A stretch of DNA of 64,000 nt. Source: Vicia villosa. Lineage: Eukaryota > Streptophyta > Magnoliopsida > Fabales > Fabaceae. The position numbers and the translations under genes are program-made. Shown piece by piece: positions 55,313 to 64,000 of the stretch; position 1 is the stretch's first letter, and the number at the start of each line of letters is the position of its first letter. Under the pieces are notes generated by a model. That model ran no database searches. It was given only the letters and a program-made list of their open reading frames with translations, and had not been told where the DNA came from. Location of the stretch: positions 238,956,823 through 239,020,822 of the forward strand of contig NC_081180.1 of the NCBI RefSeq assembly GCF_029867415.1, written 5' to 3'.

Positions 55313-55550
55313 CCCCTCGTTATGGGTGGTAGATGTCTATCATACCCATACTGGATCTAAGATTCTCGTATACATTGCTTGGAAGTAATTTTGTTAGAAT
55401 GTCTACAGTTTGCTGGCGTGATGGAATATTCCACACCCCCTCGTTATGGGTGGTAGATGTCTATCATACCCATACTGGATCTAAGATTCTCGTATACATT
55501 GCTTGGAAGTAATTTTGTTAGAATGTCTACAGTTTGCTGGCGTGATGGAA
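55303..55550. repeat. 124-bp tandem duplication at the copia pol end
   Basis: 55303-55426 and 55427-55550 are essentially identical. The unit covers the last codons of RNase H and the polypurine tract. Confidence 0.93.
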
Positions 55551-57252
55551 TATGATCAACACTTATAATTTCATGATCAATTTTCTCCTTGATGAAGTCT
55601 CTTTCTATCTTCACATGCTTTGTTTTATCATGATGAACTGGGTTCTTCGCAAAACTTACAGCAGTCTAGTTATTATATAATATCTTCATGGTGTGGCTGG
55701 TTGGAATTTTGATTTCATTAAGCATTCGTTTAAGTAAAATTCCTTCACAAATACCTTGTGTCATAGCTCAGAATTCTGCTTATGCACTACTCCTAGCCGC
55801 AACAGATTGTTTCTTGCTTCTCCAAGTTACCATATTGCCCAATACAAATATGCAATAACTTGTAGTCGATTTTCTATCAGATAAATACCCTGTCCAATCT
55901 GAATCAGTGTAGACTCCAATACCTTTGTTTGAGTTCTTCTGGAAATAGAGTCTTCGACCTGGTGTACCTTTCAAGTATTGGAGTATTCTGTTCAGGTTTT
56001 TCATGTCAATTTCAGTTGGGTTTGACCTATAACGACTAGCCATGCTTATAACAAAACAAATGTCTGGCCTGATTGATTTAGATAGACTGGTTTTCCAACT
56101 AGACTTTGATATCTATCTTTGTTACATGGTACGCTTTCTTCTTCACTCGTTCTTATTGATTCTATGGGAGTATTGGCAACTTTTCATTCAAGCATATATG
56201 TTTCTTGAAGTATATCCAAGGTGAAATTCCTTTGAGAAATTGAAATACTATTCTTTGTCCGCGCAATTTCCATCCCTAGAAAATACTTGAGCTGGCCTAA
56301 GTCCTTGACTTCAAATTCTTTGGCTAGAAGTTTCTTTAGCTGGTTGACTTGTTCATCATCATCTCCCGTGATTATGATATCATTAACATCGACATAAATA
56401 AGGAAATATTTCCATTCACAGAGTTCTTGTCAAACATCGTATGGTCTGTTTGGCATTAAACATAACCATCTTGCTTGAAAACTTTTGTCAATCTGTGAAA
56501 CCATACCATGGTGATTATTTGAGGCCATATATAGATTTGCGAAGTCGGCACACCATGTTGGACGTCGTGGGTGATTCAAGTCTCAGAGGAATTTTCATAT
56601 ATACCTCTTCTTCTAACTCCCCATTTAAAAATGCATTCTTTATATCTAATTGGTGCAGGGGCCAACCTAGATTTGCTGCTAAATATAGGGGAACCCGAAC
56701 AAAATTAAGTTTCATAACCGGTGTGAAAGTATCTTCATAATCTACTCCATAAGATTGTGAGAACTCCTTAGCAACCAACCGGGCTTTGTACATGTTTATA
56801 CTTCCATCAGCATTGTACTTGATTGAAAATATCCACTTGCGTCCTACTGCTTTCTTCCCTTTTGGTATAGTGTTGATCTCCCATGTTTCATTTTTTACAA
56901 GTGCTTGAACTTCTTTTGTTACAGCTGGTGTCCATTCACATTTCTGCAATGCTTCTTGAATATTATTTAGATTTTCTATGTTGTCAACAACTGCTACAAA
57001 GGACCCATAACTTTGTGACAATTTATGATGGGAGACATATTTTTCGATAAGGTGTTTAGTGCAACTTCTAACCCATTTTCTCATATCAATAGGAAAATCA
57101 ATACTTGTTGTATTTATATCAACCTGTTCAGGAATAGGGAGAATATTACTTGTAGAAACTTCATTTCCTAGAGACTGGTTGGACGCATGGCCTTGCATTG
57201 GAGTTTTACTTGACTCTACTTCCCTCCTTCTTTTCCTTTCATAAATCTTCAA
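55430..57252 (-). pseudogene. Copia reverse transcriptase and RNase H
   Basis: RT (RVT_2 type) shows 'EWTPAVTKEVQALVKNETWE', 'GRKWIFSIKYNADGSINMYK', 'YKARLVAKEFSQSYGVDYED' and 'LHQLDIKNAFLNGELEEEVY'. It then decays from about 56510. RNase H is recognisable at 55780-56043 as 'YTDSDWTGYLSDRKSTTSYC' and 'MVTWRSKKQSVAARSSA', followed by a stop. The aspartate in the D-IKNAFLNG block is present, but the segment with the catalytic YVDD is in the decayed part. Confidence 0.85.
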
Positions 57253-57299
57253 GTTACCTATTTTTGGGCCAGAATTCTGTTGAGATATGGTTGAGACTA

Positions 57300-58515
57300 C
57301 AACCCCGTTCTATTTTGTTCTTGTTTCCCTCACAGCTTCTGCTATCCTTTCACTTGGCTAAATGATAGAGGTTTGATTTGGTAATTTTTCGGTTGGTTTA
57401 GGTGTAGGTTTGATTGGTTTAGTATCACAGGTTTGGTCTGGTAAGAATATTTCATGTTCGATTAGTTCAAGATACAAAAGTTGGTATTCTGAATTTTCAA
57501 TAGGATGTATGTATGGTTGCTCCCCTTGAATACCTATTTTGGTGTTATAAGGTTGATTTTCAAGAAGGTTACATCCATAGTGTGGTAAATAAAAATTGTA
57601 TAGGGAGACAGCTATATCCCTTTCGGTGAGGAGAGTAACTAAGAAAAATATATTTGATGGTTTTTTGGTCCAATTTGCTTCGGTGAGGGTTAAGGTTATG
57701 GACAAAAGTTGAACATCCAAATATTTTTAATGGAATGGAGGAAATGGTTTTTCTGGTTAAGAATAAGTTTTGAAGTGTGAAGAGGGGGATCTTAAAGTTA
57801 AGGATACATGAGGGCGTTCAATTTATAAGGTGAGTTGTAAAAAAGACAGCTTTTCCCCAAAAATGTTGTAGGACATTTGAGGCCAACACGATTGATCTAG
57901 TCACTTCTAGAAGGTGAATATTCTTCATTTCTGCTACTCCATTCTGTTGGGGAGTGTCCATACACGAACTTGGGTGAATAATTCCAACCTTTTAAAGATA
58001 GGAATTTAGAGCATAGTTGTAATACTCTCGACCATTATCAGTTCTAAGAATTTGAATCTTTCTTAGGAATTGTGTTTGTACCATCTTATGATAAATTTCA
58101 AACACTCTCCCTACTTCTGATTTTCCCTTCATTAGAAACACCCAAGTAACACATGTGTGATCATCAATAAAGGTGACAAACCATCTCGATCCAGTAATAT
58201 TGCGGACTCGTGATGGTCCCCATACATCACTATGAGTTAGTGAAAAGGGTTTGGATGGTTTATAGGATTAGGGTGGGTAATGGTTTGGAGTATGTTTAGA
58301 CAATTGGAAAACTTCACACTGAAAATTTTCCTTGTTTTTATTGAATAAAGAGAGAGAAATATTTTCCAAGTACATGAAATTTGGGTAGTTTGATCTATAG
58401 TGCCACATCATTACATAATCATTATTATTCAAAATCGCAGCCGCTACAGGATAATGATTCTTGATTTTTCTTCTGATTTTTCCACTTGAAGGAGATAAAG
58501 TCCAACACATTTTTC
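57300..58515 (-). pseudogene. Copia integrase
   Basis: The GAG-pre-integrase zinc segment is at 58268-58510 ('MWHYRSNYPNFMYLENISLS' and 'CEVFQLSKHT'). The core shows 'GSRWFVTFIDDHTCVTWVFL' near 58170, 'LRTDNGREYYN' near 58030 and 'TPQQNGVAE' near 57940, giving D, D and E in order. A stop falls between the second and third catalytic positions. The C-terminal part is at 57358-57720. Confidence 0.82.
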
Positions 58516-58879
58516 AGCATTGCCAATCGTCTTTCCTGACTCCAAAATTTGAAATTCACATAACTTAGGGAAGAACTTAGTAACACATTTTAAATCTCTT
58601 GTAATCTTGCTAATATAGAACAAGTTACAATCAAGTTAAGGAACATACAAAACAAAGTCAAGTGTAATATTTGGTGAAATGATAAATGATCATTTACCCA
58701 TGACCTTAGAATATGTACCATCAGCTATCCAGACATGATAGTTATAGGGACATGGAGAATAACTAATAAATAAAGTGAAATCTCCAGTCATGTAATTAAA
58801 AGCCCCTGAGGCAATAATCAATGACTTTGTTTTTTCATTACTAGTGTTTAGAGCATGTAAGTAATTACCTCTTTGAGCG

Positions 58880-59825
58880 ACTATGGCAGTACCTCCTTTT
58901 TTCTATAGTTAAGATAGTTTGCTAAAAGAGTTTTTGAAGAGCCTTAATTTTTTCTTTTCTAAAAGGAGATGAGTTAGAGTATACCTCTGTTTCTTTATTG
59001 TTAAATGTTATGTTACCTCCTCCCTCATTGGCTTTGAATAATTTGGCCTATGAAGGTTTTTCATGTATGATCCAACATGTTTCCTTTTTTGTGACCAAGT
59101 CTCTTGCAGTGATTACACCAAGGACGAGTTTTTTTTTTTTGTGATGGTCGAGACTGATTTCCTCTTACTGCCATTGTTGAACTCACGTTGTACGGAACAA
59201 AGGTGGGTGTCCCTAACATGATTTTTCTTCTGCTTTCTTTCCTTTTCACTTATGAAAAGGCTTCTCAATTTTTGGGAAGTGGTTTGGTTCCAAGAATCCT
59301 TCCACAAACTTCATCTAGATCCTTGTTTAGTCTCAATAGGAATTTGTAAATCCTTTCTTTCTCCAGCAATTCCTTAGACTTCTTTTGATCTTCTGTACAA
59401 CACCATGTAACATCTTCATATATGTCTAGTTGCTTCCAGTGTTTGTCAAGTATGTTAAAATACTCAATAACAAAAAATTATCCTTGTCGAAGGTCATGAA
59501 GAATGATTTTTATCTCAAATATGGCAGATGTGTTGTAAACGTTTGAGTATGTTTCCTTCACTACATCCCATATCTCTTTTGTAGTATCATAGAACATGAA
59601 ATTTTCACCATTTTCATTTGTCATGGTATTGAGTAGTCATGACATTACTTGGTTGTTCTTAAGTTTCCATTTTGGAAAAAAAATTTCTCTCCTTTCTCAA
59701 GACACTTAGTATCTCTAGTGATGTTGCCTTCCCTTCCTTTTCTTTAGAGGAAGATCATGACTGACCTTATCCATTGGGTATAGTTTTGACCGTCTAATTT
59801 ATGGCATGTTATGAGCCGAGGGATC
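58880..59825 (-). pseudogene. Copia gag remnant
   Basis: Starting near 59815, 'CHKLDGQNYTQWIRSVMIFL' fits the N-terminal copia gag motif. 'MFYDTTKEIWDVVKETYSN' near 59590 and 'LLRLNKDLDEVCGRILGTKP' near 59330 are in the usual places for a UBN2-type gag. A degenerate zinc knuckle 'CNHCKRLGHKKGNML' is near 59080, having lost its last cysteine. Several stops and frame changes are present. Confidence 0.75.
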
Positions 59826-59839
59826 AAATTATACCCGAA

Positions 59840-60300
59840 TAGTTACACCATGAGTTACACTCGCTCATAACTTCACATCGAATAATTATTTTTTAAAATC
59901 AACCGTTGAATTGAAACATATTATCATATAAATCATACATATAAAGTTTGAGATTAATCTGTAATGATTTACTATGTCACCATGATACACAAAGATTAAT
60001 GTCAAAATGGACTTTCATGTAATGTTAATTTTGATGTAATTCGATGACATAGTAAATCATTATAGATTAAAGTGAGTGTGACAAGATGCATGTCACCAAT
60101 AAATGTGATTATATTTTGAAAAGAGATGTGAGACATATTAATTATTCTTAGGTGGAGAGGTGTGATAATTTGTGAAGAGGTGGTGTAATAAATGCATGGT
60201 ATAACAAATCATTTTAACTTTTATCAAATAATAAATTGAGTGGGTGGAGATGTGGTGTAATGAATCAATAGTTATTATAACTTAATTAAATGGTTTTTAC
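59840..60300. other. Foldback (MITE-like) sequence
   Basis: Inverted arms at about 59950-59990 ('taatgatttactatgtcac') and 60040-60080 ('gacatagtaaatcattat') pair over some 35 bp with a 50-bp loop. 'gaggtggtgtaat' recurs at 60175 and near 60248. No clear outer TIR or target duplication is seen. Confidence 0.5.
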
Positions 60301-60324
60301 AAAATTAAAATATGAATGATGAAT

Positions 60325-60597
60325 TTATGTTCTTGATAAAGTGTATGAATCTTTTTTAATAATTTGTATCATTGTTTCAAAATTCGATTTTTGTCTGAGA
60401 ATTCTAATTTTTCTTAAAAATAAGTTGGGACAAGTTAGATCTGTACTGAATCGTAAAAGCATATTAACATGTCTTAATTCTTGTTCTATTTCAGATATGG
60501 AACGTCTATATTTTTGTAGTTCTATTCTTTCTTTAATCAGCTCCATGTGATCAGAGTTATGTGCAGGGAATTTAATCTGTTTCATATCCATCTTCAT
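60325..60597 (-). CDS. Small ORF B, charged helical protein of unknown function
   Basis: 90 codons, starting inside the end of ORF A (overlap of about 26 bp in another frame). It is rich in Glu, Lys, Arg and Leu and probably forms a coiled coil. No family is recognised. It lies downstream, in the minus direction, of the left promoter arm of the inverted repeat. Together with the overlapping ORF organisation, this hints at a compact viral-type genome such as an endogenous pararetrovirus. Confidence 0.35.
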   Translation of the reverse strand: MKMDMKQIKFPAHNSDHMELIKERIELQKYRRSISEIEQELRHVNMLLRFSTDLTCPNLFLRKIRILRQKSNFETMIQIIKKDSYTLSRT

Positions 60598-61065
60598 TAA
60601 AATTTATAGAACCGTCAGGATTTGTTGGATTAAAACACCTAAAATTTATACTTATTATTGGTTGAATTTTTTTATGGTTTATCATTCTATAGTATACTTG
60701 TGAATGATCTCCATAAAAATGTCCTTCAAAAAAATCTAGTTGATGTGAAGTGGAAGTGAATTCATTTAAATTACTGACTAAACATTTCAATTCATGTTCT
60801 TCAAAATATTTTTCTATTATGTCTTGTAATGTTTCTAATATTATTTTTTCTTGAAAATAAGAAAATTTTAATTTCTTTAGAATAATTTTAACTAGATCAT
60901 GGTATGGGAATGTCTTTAGTAAATATGTTATTTTTTTCATCAAAACTTTGGATGAATACGAGTCCTAATAATTGTGTGGTGGAATAAAATTCAGAATAAT
61001 TAAATCCAAAATAATTTGAAAAATACCTTTGAGTTGTGAAATTAGAATTTTTATTTTCGAGTTCC
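60572..61065 (-). pseudogene. Small ORF A of unknown function, frameshifted near its start
   Basis: The open part (60572-60943) encodes about 123 residues, rich in Ile, Phe, Lys and Asn, with no recognised domain. A further protein-like stretch in another frame starts at an ATG near 61065 and joins it by a frameshift near 60945, so the original ORF was probably about 165 codons. It overlaps ORF B. I list it as a possible endogenous virus remnant and do not assign a function. Confidence 0.35.
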
Positions 61066-61116
61066 ATAATGTAAGTTTATTTTCTTTTGAGTGAAAGGTG
61101 TTTTTGTTTTATATTA

Positions 61117-61205
61117 TTATTCCTTCTTCCTATTGCTTGTTTCTCTTGAGGTATGAGTTCTTCACATTTATTAAACTTTTTTATTTATGTTTATTCTTAT
61201 TACTA
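61117..61205 (+). repeat. Third partial copy of the leader segment
   Basis: This stretch ('cctattgct' ... 'ggtatgagtt' ... 'tttattactagta') matches 63190-63275 in the same orientation and 61435-61520 in the inverse orientation. The leader segment is thus present three times. Confidence 0.7.
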
Positions 61206-61284
61206 GTAAGTAGTCCTTATTTATCTAAAAATTTCACCTTTTCATCCCTAACCTACTTCCACAGAGCTTCTTCCAGAGACAACC

Positions 61285-62340
61285 TCCGCGTCAATGTTCC
61301 TTATCATCTCAAAACCTCATCCTAGTGGTACTAGTTTTTCTACTGGATTTTCCCTATCCGATTATTTCTTTAGACTAGAACATATTCGGTTCAAGTATGA
61401 TTTTCGTATTTTGATTGTGAGATAAACATGAATTAATACTAGTAATAAAAATAAACTTTCATAAATAAGTTAAACTAATTGCTAAATACTCATACCTTTT
61501 GAGAGCAATAGGAATCATGAATAGGGAATTTAGTGTGGGAATTTGAGGCTAAGCATATTGAAAAGCATATATTATTGATTACATATTTTGATTGCGTATA
61601 TTTAAAAACATGATGAGAGCTTCCTTTTATAAGTGAAGGGGAAGTCTTAGAAAACAATACATTAGCGAAAAGATAAAGTACTATTTGCTAACCTTATCTA
61701 AAGCCCTATTTGCTTTAATACAAACAAAAACATTTACCTAACTTTTCCTAATGATAATGTACATGATAAAAAGTTGAAAGGAACAAGCCCCTTTCATAAC
61801 CTTGTGACTCAAGATTACCCTTACATATCTTAGAAGTGTCAAGTAACTATTCCCTTAACACTTGTTTTTTCAACGTTTTTCTTGTCGGCAATAATTTCTT
61901 TAATTTTACGTCATTAGTGACGTATCTTTTTTGCAATTTACACAATTAATAGATTATCATGTGAAGATTCTGATGATCCTGATGTTTTTCTCCAAGACGT
62001 GCTTCTTCTCCTGTATGCCTCTACCAATTTTGGTCTTGAATGTTTGACTTCAAAAGGGAAAGAGATTTTTTTTGTAATATTTGAGTTAGAATAAATTTTC
62101 TCTGTTTCATCTTCTCTTAGGAGTTTTTTTCATCCATTTTCTATTTGGACCAGCCAAAGTCTTTTGAAATTCTTTTGACTATGGCAATTTCTATTTGTTG
62201 TGGGAGATCGTCTAAGTGTAAGGTCTTTGGACCCGAATTTTGTACTTGGAATTCTTCAGATTCAATATCCATATTCTTGAAATATAACCAAATTAAATTA
62301 TAACTTGGACAGTTATTGTGAAAATCTAGATATAATGATG
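61285..62340 (-). repeat. Left arm of a long head-to-head inverted repeat
   Basis: It is complementary to 62360-63425 over about 1.05 kb with scattered substitutions and small indels. Read on the minus strand it holds the end of an ORF (62350-62141, 69 codons, the C-terminal part matched in the other arm). An inverted pair of TGACG motifs follows (61909-61922), then a TATA box (61631-61623) and a leader. The order ORF end, TGACG motifs, TATA and leader resembles the large intergenic region of Caulimoviridae, but a retrotransposon promoter is also possible. Confidence 0.85.
61623..61631 (-). promoter_or_regulatory. TATA box of the left arm
   Basis: The minus strand reads TTCACTTATAAAAGGAAGC, directed away from the symmetry centre. 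The surrounding words resemble the core of pararetrovirus full-length-transcript promoters. Confidence 0.55.
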
Positions 62341-62359
62341 TTATTTCCATTAATTTGAT

Positions 62360-63425
62360 GTTATTTCTAGATTTTCACAATCACTGTCTAAGTTATCATT
62401 TAATTTGGTTATATCTCAAGAATATGGATATTGAATTTGAAGAATTCCGAGTACAAAATTCGTGTCCAAAGACCTTACACTTAGAAGATCTCCCACAACA
62501 AATAGAAATTGCCATAGTCAAAATAATTTCCAAAGACTTTGGCTGGTCCAAATAGAAAATGGATGAAAAAATCTCATACGAGAAGATAAAACAGGGAAAA
62601 TTTATTCTAACTCAGATATTACAAAAAATTTCCTTTTCCCTTTTAAAGTCAAACATTCAAGACCAAAATTGGTAGAGGCGTACAGGAGAAGAAGCACGTC
62701 TTGGGGAAAAAGATCAGGATAATCAGAATCTTCACAAGGTAATCCATTAATTTTGTAAATTGCAAAAAAGATACGTCACTAATGACGTAAAATTAAAGAA
62801 ATTATTGCCGACAAGAAAAAGGTTGAAAAAGACAAATATTAAGGGAATAGTTACTTGACCCTTGTAAGATATGTAAGGGTAATCCTGACTTACAAGGTTA
62901 TGAAAGGGGGTTTGTCCCTTTCAACTTTTTATCATGTACATTATCATTAGGCAAAGTTAGGTAAAGTTTTTTGTTTGTATTAAAGCAAATAGGGCTTTAG
63001 ATAAGGTTAGCAAATAGTACTTTATGTTTTCATAATGTAAGAACAATAATGTATTGTTTTCTAAGAGACTTCCCCTTCACCTATAAAAGGAAGCTCTCAT
63101 CATGTTTGTAAATATACACAATCAAAATATGAAATCAATAATATATGTTTTTCAAAATGCTTAGCCTCAAATTCCCACACTAAATTACCTATTCCTGATT
63201 CCTATTGCTCTCAAAAGGTATGAGTTTTTAGCAATTAGTTTAACTTATTTATGTATGTTTATTTTTATTACTAGTATTCATTCATGTTTATCTTACAATC
63301 AAAAGATGTAAATCCTGCTTGAACCGAATATGTTCTAGTCTAAAGAAATAATCTGATAGGGAATATCCAGTAGAAAAACTAGTACCACTAGGATGAGGTT
63401 CTTAGTTGATAAGGATTATTGACGC
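62360..63425 (+). repeat. Right arm of the inverted repeat
   Basis: A mirror of the left arm: ORF end (62355-62555), TGACG motifs (62774-62787), TATA box (63082-63090), then leader. Compared with the left arm it has a small insertion near 63030-63045. Near its end 'gcagagctatgacc' (63421-63434) partly resembles the TGGTATCAGAGC-type initiator-tRNA primer-binding site, but too weakly to call. Confidence 0.85.
63082..63090 (+). promoter_or_regulatory. TATA box of the right arm
   Basis: 'tataaaagg' followed by 'aagctctcatcatg', directed rightward, equivalent to the left-arm box. Confidence 0.55.
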
Positions 63426-63664
63426 AGAGCTATGACCTTCCAGATCCTAGCCTCTTTGATCATCTCTAGCTTCCTTTCAGGAGTGATTGACCGTTTAAGA
63501 TTGTTGACATCTCCTATAGCCCCACTTGGACCCCCATATTCCCCATCTGTGGGAGGAGGATCGTTCTTTCCAGATATATCCATACCAACCGTAGACTTAG
63601 ATATGACATTAGGACTATCCTCTATGTTCACTTGTGATATCTTTCCATAGATGAGCTCCTTCAC
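63416..63664 (-). CDS. Hypothetical ORF, 82 codons
   Basis: An open frame between the inverted repeat and the final block, with a charged C-terminus and a Pro/Gly-rich middle. No domain is recognised. The complementary strand is also open (63432-63650), so coding is unproven. Confidence 0.2.
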   Translation of the reverse strand: MKELIYGKISQVNIEDSPNVISKSTVGMDISGKNDPPPTDGEYGGPSGAIGDVNNLKRSITPERKLEMIKEARIWKVIALRQ

Positions 63665-64000
63665 ATTACTCTGACACGCGTGTCATCGTTGGAGCTAGAT
63701 TTAGATGAGGTAGAGGATGGCGACACTTATGATCCCTCTGAGCATGATTATGAGAGCAGATATGATGAGGGTGGCTCCGATCACACTCTAACAAGTGCTT
63801 GTAGTGGATTGTACGGAGCAGGGGCGGATGAGTATTATGATTTTTGTCAGGTTTCAATCAACCTAATTACGGAGTAGAGTACGTGGATTGTAGGAGTATT
63901 TTAGAACTAGATGACAGGTTCCAGTAACTTACTATGCATGATCCGAAGTTTTCTCCTTGGAGCAGCTCTCTTACGAGAGTGTCTGTCGAGGACTTTTATT
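63655..64000 (+). pseudogene. Second copy of the unidentified acidic-tail block
   Basis: The plus strand encodes 'VEDGDTYDPSEHDYESRYDE' and ends after 'LYGAGADEYYDFCQ'. It aligns residue by residue with the acidic tail on the minus strand at 29590-29710. The following non-coding sequence ('tatgcatgat', 'ccttggag.agctctcttac', 'tgtctg.c.ag.actt') also aligns with 29410-29500. The two copies therefore belong to one repeat family with a C-terminal acidic protein and a conserved 3' flank. Confidence 0.65.

Larger units (their letters stand above)
55303..59830 (-). mobile_element. Degraded Ty1/copia element
   Basis: On the minus strand the order is gag (59820 to about 58900), GAG-pre-integrase and integrase (58510 to about 57360), RT (57252 to about 56050) and RNase H (to about 55430). 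Integrase upstream of RT is diagnostic of Ty1/copia. Every domain has stops or frameshifts. No 5' LTR was recognised above 59830. Confidence 0.87.

Noticed and set aside
63421..63434. Initiator-tRNA primer-binding site after the right promoter arm
   Set aside because: Only about two thirds of the positions match; too weak without a homologous intact copy.

Overview
This window looks like plant nuclear DNA made almost entirely of nested transposable elements. I found no intact host gene, tRNA, rRNA or CRISPR array. Giant-LTR Ogre/Tat-type elements with a DUF7745-like ORF1, Athila Ty3/gypsy elements, plant L1-like LINEs (DUF4283 ORF1, zf-RVT C-terminus) and legume-style MITEs point to a legume, probably Fabeae (pea, vetch, Lathyrus). 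That assignment is inference.

Layout, 0-28.7 kb: a deep nest. The oldest layer is a minus-strand Ogre (Ogre-B; 5' LTR 24113-28743, PBS, decayed ORF1). A solo LTR of another Ogre-like family (18482-21738, perfect GGTAC duplication) and a plus-strand Athila (7980-18419) both sit inside it. The Athila is cut near the start of gag by a second minus-strand Ogre (Ogre-A; LTR 2452-7979). Ogre-A is itself cut within ORF1 by a plus-strand Ogre-type LTR ending at 563.

28.7-42 kb: AT-rich sequence with (TA)n arrays, an unidentified decayed coding block split by a solo LTR, one CACTA terminus, two MITE-like elements, a LINE inserted in a LINE with an 18-bp duplication, a third LINE tail and a decayed Helitron-like end.

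40.9-53.2 kb: an L1-like LINE (minus strand) is split by an unusual LTR-internal-LTR-internal-LTR array (42196-49925), flanked once by ATCAT. The array has no coding capacity and keeps Athila-like 3' untranslated blocks, so it appears to be a non-autonomous Athila derivative.

53.2-60 kb: a Helitron 3' end (54920), then a degraded minus-strand Ty1/copia element. 60.3-64 kb: small overlapping ORFs and a ~1.05-kb-arm head-to-head inverted repeat carrying two outward-facing TATA promoters, possibly an endogenous pararetrovirus remnant. The last 350 bp are homologous to the unidentified block at 29.4-29.75 kb.

The most unusual signals are: (1) clusters of short perfect palindromes, a different one in each of three LTR families; (2) paired tRNA-like A-box/B-box modules in both Ogre LTRs; (3) the triple-LTR array; (4) the head-to-head promoter inverted repeat.
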